Assembly: GCF_014268445.2 (NCBI RefSeq)
Contig: NZ_CP077089.1
Coordinates: 734,501-798,500 of the forward strand
From: Pseudomonas tensinigenes
Lineage (GTDB): Bacteria > Pseudomonadota > Gammaproteobacteria > Pseudomonadales > Pseudomonadaceae
DNA: 64,000 nucleotides
Direction: 5' to 3'
The position numbers were made by a program, and so were the translations under genes. Below are positions 60,171 through 64,000 of this stretch, piece after piece. The notes below the pieces were generated by a model. The model searched no databases and had not been told where the DNA came from. It saw nothing but the letters and a program-made list of their open reading frames with translations. Every line of letters starts with the position of its first letter. Within the stretch, counting starts at the first letter, position 1.

Positions 60171-61342
60171 GGCAGCAGTTGCTCCCAGGCAGGAACGCCC
60201 ATCGGTGGTTTCGGCAGGGCCGGCAGCGCTTCGGTGGTTTGCGGCTGGATGCCGTCGCGCTCAAGGGAGGCGATCACACGATCAGCGAAGTCCGGCGCCA
60301 GCGCCAGTTTGGTCGGCCAGCCGACCAGCAAACGGCCCTGCTCGGCGAGGAAGGCGTTATCGGGGCGCGTCAGCCCGGTTTGCAGCGGCTCGGCACGGTC
60401 AACCCGCAGGGTTGACCATTGCGTGGTGCTGAGGTCGATCCACGGCAACAACTGGGCGATTTCTTTCTGCGCGGTGGCGATCTGCTCGGCGGGTTCGCGG
60501 TGCACGCCTTCGCTTTCGGCGATGTCGCCGCCCATGTACCAGACCCACTGACCGTCAGCGGCCGGGTGTGTGGTCACGGTGATGCGCGGTTTGGTGCCGC
60601 CACCCAGGCAGTGCGCGTACAGCGGTTTCAGGCCCGGGCCTTTGGCAATGATCATATGCAGCGGGCGGCGTTGCATGGCCGGCTGGCTCAAGCCGAGGTC
60701 TTCGAGCAGTTGAGCCGTGCCGGCACCGGCACTGAGGACAATGCGTTGCGCGCGAATCTCGCGGCCGTCGACTTTCAAACCGACCAGCACGCCCGCTTCC
60801 AGCAGTGGCTCGATGGTTTGCCCGGCGAGCAGGCCATCGCCGGCCAGATCGGCGAGACGCTGGACCAGGCTCGGCACGTCAACAACGAGTTCGGCGAGAC
60901 GGTAGACCTTGCCCTTGAAGCGCTTGTCTTGCAGGGCCGGCGGCAGTTGCTCGCCCTTGACCTGATCGACCCGGCCACGCACGGCTTTACTGGCGAAAAA
61001 ACTGGTGAGGTTGCCGGCGAGGGTGCCCGGTGACCACAGGTAATGGGCTTCGGAGAGCAAGCGCACGCCGGACAGATCCAGCTCGCCATTGCCGGCCAGC
61101 GCTTCACGCCAGCGGCGCGGCATGTCGGCGATGGCTTCCGAAGCTCCGGTCAGCGCACCGTGCAGCGCGTATTTTGCGCCGCCGTGGATGATGCCCTGGG
61201 ACTTCACGGTCTGCCCGCCGCCGAGGCTGGCGCTTTCCACCAGCACGGTCGAAAAACCCTGACGGCGCAGACGCGCGTTCAGCCAGAGGCCGGCGACACC
61301 AGCGCCGACAATCAGAACGTCGGTGGAAATAACGGATGGCAT
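60167..61342 (-). CDS. FAD-dependent oxidoreductase (DAO family)
   Basis: A 391-residue flavoprotein of the D-amino-acid oxidase/glycerol-3-phosphate dehydrogenase fold. It has the N-terminal dinucleotide-binding motif DVLIVGAGVAGLWLNARLRR, then GGGQTVKSQGIIHGG and a late AGAGTAQLLEDLG segment. It probably oxidises an amine, hydroxy acid or polyol, but nothing in the sequence fixes the substrate. It forms an operon with the aldo/keto reductase gene (four-base overlap), which hints at consecutive steps on one compound. It matches PA4991. A REP doublet lies upstream. Confidence 0.85.
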   Translation of the reverse strand: MPSVISTDVLIVGAGVAGLWLNARLRRQGFSTVLVESASLGGGQTVKSQGIIHGGAKYALHGALTGASEAIADMPRRWREALAGNGELDLSGVRLLSEAHYLWSPGTLAGNLTSFFASKAVRGRVDQVKGEQLPPALQDKRFKGKVYRLAELVVDVPSLVQRLADLAGDGLLAGQTIEPLLEAGVLVGLKVDGREIRAQRIVLSAGAGTAQLLEDLGLSQPAMQRRPLHMIIAKGPGLKPLYAHCLGGGTKPRITVTTHPAADGQWVWYMGGDIAESEGVHREPAEQIATAQKEIAQLLPWIDLSTTQWSTLRVDRAEPLQTGLTRPDNAFLAEQGRLLVGWPTKLALAPDFADRVIASLERDGIQPQTTEALPALPKPPMGVPAWEQLLP

Positions 61343-61436
61343 GCAGCGACCTCAGTGTTCAAGACGAGGGCGCAGTATACAGACTCGGGAAAGGGGCGGA
61401 TTTGTCGATGATCAACAGGCCGAACATAGGGGCCAA

Positions 61437-61526
61437 TGTGGGAGCGAGCCTGCTCGCGAAGAGGGCATGCCAGTCGACATATTTGTTGACGGATATACCG
61501 CATTCGCGAGCAGGCTCGCTCCCACA
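61437..61526. repeat. REP palindrome pair (GTGGGAGCGAGC class)
   Basis: TGTGGGAGCGAGCCTGCTCG and CGAGCAGGCTCGCTCCCACA flank about 50 bases. It sits between the SMR efflux gene stop and the FAD oxidoreductase start on the same strand, so it may separate their transcripts. Confidence 0.9.
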
Positions 61527-61544
61527 GGGGATTGGGTCTGGCGG

Positions 61545-61877
61545 TTAGTGGCCGGCAGTTTTCGAGAACAGCTGGATCACGACGACGCCGAGCACGATCA
61601 ACGCCATCCCGAGCATCGCCGGGATATCCAGCTTCTGCCCGTAGATAAACAGCGCCGCGACGCTGACCATCACAATGCCCATTCCCGCCCAGACCGCGTA
61701 AGCCACGCCGACCGGAACGGTGCGGACCACCAGCGTCAGCATCCAGAACGCAATCGCGTAGCCGACGATGACCAGCACTAGCGGCAGGGGTGTGCTGATG
61801 CCTTTGACGGCTTTCATTGACACAGTGGCGATCACTTCGGCGCAGATGGCAATGGCCAGGTAGGCGTAGGCGTTCAT
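61545..61877 (-). CDS. Small multidrug resistance (SMR) efflux protein
   Basis: A 110-residue, four-helix inner-membrane protein of the SMR (EmrE/SugE) family that exports cations by proton antiport as a dimer. The essential membrane glutamate is E14 (AICAEVIATVSMK). The signature AYAVWAGMGIVMVS is in helix 3, and GMALIVLGVVVIQL forms helix 4. Sequence features favour the EmrE/QacE side over SugE/Gdx, but this cannot be settled by eye. It is divergent from the LysR gene with a palindromic site between them. It matches PA4990. Confidence 0.92.
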   Translation of the reverse strand: MNAYAYLAIAICAEVIATVSMKAVKGISTPLPLVLVIVGYAIAFWMLTLVVRTVPVGVAYAVWAGMGIVMVSVAALFIYGQKLDIPAMLGMALIVLGVVVIQLFSKTAGH

Positions 61878-61940
61878 GGTTCAAATCCTCAATGTGAAAC
61901 GTTGCTTGCTGAGGCGGCATTCTAGTGATTCGCCAGATGG

Positions 61941-61955
61941 GGTAAAGTCATTACC
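61941..61955. promoter_or_regulatory. Candidate LysR-type operator
   Basis: GGTAAAGTCATTACC is a perfect GGTAA-N5-TTACC palindrome that fits the T-N11-A LysR box layout. It lies 33 bases before the lysR ATG and 63 bases before the divergent SMR start, the classical position for control of both genes. Confidence 0.55.
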
Positions 61956-61987
61956 TATCTGTTTTGAAGATGGGTTGGTAAGTCGGT

Positions 61988-62884
61988 ATGCAGTGGAATC
62001 TGGATCAACTTCGGGTGTTTGTCGACGTCGCTGAACACCGCTCGTTCTCCGCCGTGGCGCGCCAGCAGCGTAAAGCGCAGTCGGCGATCAGCAACGCCAT
62101 TGCCATGCTTGAAGATGACCTTGGCGTGAGCCTGTTTGAGCGTAGCAGCGGTCGCCAACCCAGCCTTACTGAGGCCGGGGAAGCACTACTCGAAGAAGCA
62201 CGGGAGGTGTTGCGCCAATGCGAGCGCCTCAACGGCCGGGCGATGGCGATGATGCGTGGTCAGGAAGCGCAACTGCGCGTGGCCCAGGACGAGGCGATGC
62301 CCTATCAGGCGCTGGTGGAAAGTTTCGGTGAACTGGCCGAGCAGTTCCCCAGCCTTGAAGTGCAACTGACCAGCGCCGCGCAAGGCGAGGTCGCGCACAA
62401 ACTGGTCGAGCGCCGGGCCGATCTCGGCCTGCTGTTTTATCACGACGAAATCCCTGAAGCGCTGGAGCGCCGCGTGCTCGGCAGCGTCGAAATGGTCACG
62501 GTTTGCGGGATCAATCATCCGCTGGCGGCGCAGTCTTACGTGACCTGCCAACAACTGGCCCAACACCGACAATTGCTGATGTCGACGCAAACCAGCGTCT
62601 ATCCCGGCAACGAACCGGCCAGCCCGCACGTGTGGCGCGCGGACAGTTTCTACGTCATGTCCGAATGGCTGGTGCGCGATCTCGGTTGGGCCTGGTTGCC
62701 GCGTCATGTGGTGCAGTACTCGGCGTATAAGGGTTTGATGGTTGAACTGGACAGCGAATGGACGCCGCCGGCGCTGGTGGTTGAACTGGTCTGGCGCCGC
62801 GACGAACCGCTCGGTCCGGCTGCGCGTTGGCTGGCCGAACGTTTTGCCGTGCACTTGCGCGCGATCGGCGAGAAAAGTCGATAA
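61988..62884 (+). CDS. LysR family transcriptional regulator
   Basis: A 298-residue LTTR. The N-terminal winged helix-turn-helix reads WNLDQLRVFVDVAEHRSFSA followed by VARQQRKAQSAISNAIAMLE. A linker helix and a periplasmic-binding-protein-like effector domain from about residue 90 follow. It is divergent from the SMR efflux gene, with a palindrome at 61941-61955, so it probably regulates that gene and itself. The inducer is unknown. It matches PA4989. Confidence 0.93.
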   Translation: MQWNLDQLRVFVDVAEHRSFSAVARQQRKAQSAISNAIAMLEDDLGVSLFERSSGRQPSLTEAGEALLEEAREVLRQCERLNGRAMAMMRGQEAQLRVAQDEAMPYQALVESFGELAEQFPSLEVQLTSAAQGEVAHKLVERRADLGLLFYHDEIPEALERRVLGSVEMVTVCGINHPLAAQSYVTCQQLAQHRQLLMSTQTSVYPGNEPASPHVWRADSFYVMSEWLVRDLGWAWLPRHVVQYSAYKGLMVELDSEWTPPALVVELVWRRDEPLGPAARWLAERFAVHLRAIGEKSR

Positions 62885-62895
62885 ACTCCGCCGCC

Positions 62896-64000
62896 ATGAA
62901 TAGAACTCTCTACACCGCGCTGTTTTATCTGGGGCTGCCATTGGTGGCGATTCGGCTGTGGCTGCGGGCGCGCAAGGCGCCGGCGTACGCCAAACGGATT
63001 GGCGAACGCTTCTCTTACGGGATGCCGACGCTGCAACCCGGCGGCATCTGGGTGCACGCGGTATCGGTGGGTGAAAGTATCGCCGCCGCACCGATGATTC
63101 GCGCCTTGCTGCAGCGTTATCCACAGCTGCCGATCACCGTGACCTGCATGACCCCGACCGGTTCGGAGCGGATTCAGGCGCTGTTCGCCAACGAACCGCG
63201 CATCCAGCATTGCTATCTGCCTTACGACTTGCCCTGTGCGGCGGCGCGGTTTCTTGATCGCGTTCAGCCGAAGCTCGCGGTGATCATGGAAACCGAATTG
63301 TGGCCCAATCACATTCATCAGTGCGCCAAGCGCGGGATCCCGGTGGCGCTGGCCAACGGGCGGTTGTCCGAGCGTTCGGCACGCGGCTATGGCCGCTTCA
63401 GCAAGCTGACTGCGCCGATGCTCGCCGAAATGAGTCTGTTCGCCGTACAGACCGAAGCGGAAGCACAACGCTTCCGTGATCTTGGCGCCCGTCCGGAGAC
63501 GGTCGAGGTCACCGGGTCGATCAAATTCGACCTGACCATCGACCCGCAACTGCTGCAACGCGCCACCGAACTGCGCGGCCAGTGGCAAGCGCAGGAGCGT
63601 CCGGTGTGGATCGCCGCCAGCACCCACGAAGGCGAGGACGAAGTGATCCTCGACGCCCATCGTCGTTTGCTGGCCAATCACCCGGATGCGTTGCTGATTC
63701 TGGTGCCGCGTCACCCGGAACGCTTCAATTCAGTGTTCGAACTGTGCCAGCGCGAAGGCTTTACCACGGTGCGGCGTTCGACCGGGGCCAATGTCGATGC
63801 GCAGACGAGCGTACTGCTCGGCGACACCATGGGCGAGTTGCTGTTTCTCTACGCCCTGGCGGACAGCGCGTTTGTCGGCGGCAGTCTGGTGCCGAACGGC
63901 GGGCACAATCTGCTGGAACCGGCCGCGCTGGCGAAACCGGTGATCTGCGGCCCGCACCTGTTCAACTTCCTCGACATCGCCGCGCAATTGCGTGAAGCCG
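62896..64000 (+). CDS. waaA: 3-deoxy-D-manno-octulosonic acid (Kdo) transferase, 3' end outside window
   Basis: WaaA/KdtA (GT30, 368 codons visible of about 425) transfers Kdo from CMP-Kdo to lipid IVA at the inner membrane. An N-terminal membrane anchor (LYTALFYLGLPLVAIRLWLR) is followed by the acceptor domain with the catalytic glutamate in HAVSVGESIAAAP (near residue 60). The donor-domain motifs are METELWPNHIHQCAKRGIPV, ASTHEGEDE and FVGGSLVPNGGHNLLEPAAL. The ATG at 62896 lies 11 bases after the lysR stop. It completes the core set WaaA-WaaC-WaaF-HldE found in the window. Confidence 0.97.
   Translation, partial: MNRTLYTALFYLGLPLVAIRLWLRARKAPAYAKRIGERFSYGMPTLQPGGIWVHAVSVGESIAAAPMIRALLQRYPQLPITVTCMTPTGSERIQALFANEPRIQHCYLPYDLPCAAARFLDRVQPKLAVIMETELWPNHIHQCAKRGIPVALANGRLSERSARGYGRFSKLTAPMLAEMSLFAVQTEAEAQRFRDLGARPETVEVTGSIKFDLTIDPQLLQRATELRGQWQAQERPVWIAASTHEGEDEVILDAHRRLLANHPDALLILVPRHPERFNSVFELCQREGFTTVRRSTGANVDAQTSVLLGDTMGELLFLYALADSAFVGGSLVPNGGHNLLEPAALAKPVICGPHLFNFLDIAAQLREA

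Overview
The window is chromosomal DNA of a Pseudomonas, most likely the P. fluorescens group. Three things point there. Gene order follows the P. aeruginosa PA4988-PA5022 backbone in inverted orientation (mscK, K+/H+ antiporter, acyl-CoA dehydrogenase, rlmJ, msrA, dipA, aceF-aceE, glnE, waaF-C-G-P, msbA, hldE, waaA). The intergenic gaps hold typical Pseudomonas REP palindromes. The proteins are Pseudomonas-like throughout. Homology statements come from recalled families, not from a search.

Layout. 1-4854: mscK (running off the left edge) and a CvrA/NhaP2-type antiporter. 5178-9648: two chemoreceptors flanking a small zapB-like/zapA-like pair. 9850-11652: acyl-CoA dehydrogenase. 11913-17809: divergent putA/putP proline-use genes with six GTTGCA motifs between them. 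18163-22053: an accessory patch with vgrG, a DUF4123 adaptor, a small ORF behind a structured-looking leader, and a Tai4-like immunity gene without a visible effector. 22111-22583: a bounded array of four tandem ~93-bp repeats. 22666-33792: rlmJ, msrA, dipA, a PhoD-like phosphatase, aceF and aceE. 34177-37116: glnE.

37563-58359 is the lipopolysaccharide core region. A tightly overlapping set encodes two heptosyltransferases, a glucosyltransferase and four successive kinase-like proteins (WaaP, WapP-like, WapQ-like and a double-kinase protein). It is followed by a YceK-like lipoprotein, a carbamoyltransferase (WapO type), a GT2 and a GT-C membrane glycosyltransferase. Then come a fifth small kinase-like gene on the minus strand, msbA, a Mig-14 protein, a PIG-L deacetylase (DnpA-like), hldE and three poorly characterised putative sugar-transfer proteins, one of them sialyltransferase (GT29)-like. 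No O-antigen ligase is visible. 58364-62884 holds a hypothetical gene, an aldo/keto reductase-FAD oxidoreductase pair, and an SMR efflux gene divergent from a LysR regulator. waaA (Kdo transferase) runs off the right edge.

How the parts work together. WaaA, HldE, WaaF, WaaC, WaaG, WaaP and its relatives, WapO and MsbA would build, phosphorylate, decorate and flip lipid A-core. AceE/AceF feed acetyl-CoA, and twin FadR/PdhR-type palindromes lie upstream of aceE. PutA is enzyme and probable autorepressor at the put operators. DipA has a degenerate GGDEF and an intact EAL domain, consistent with c-di-GMP hydrolysis. No tRNA, rRNA, transposase, integrase or CRISPR array was seen.
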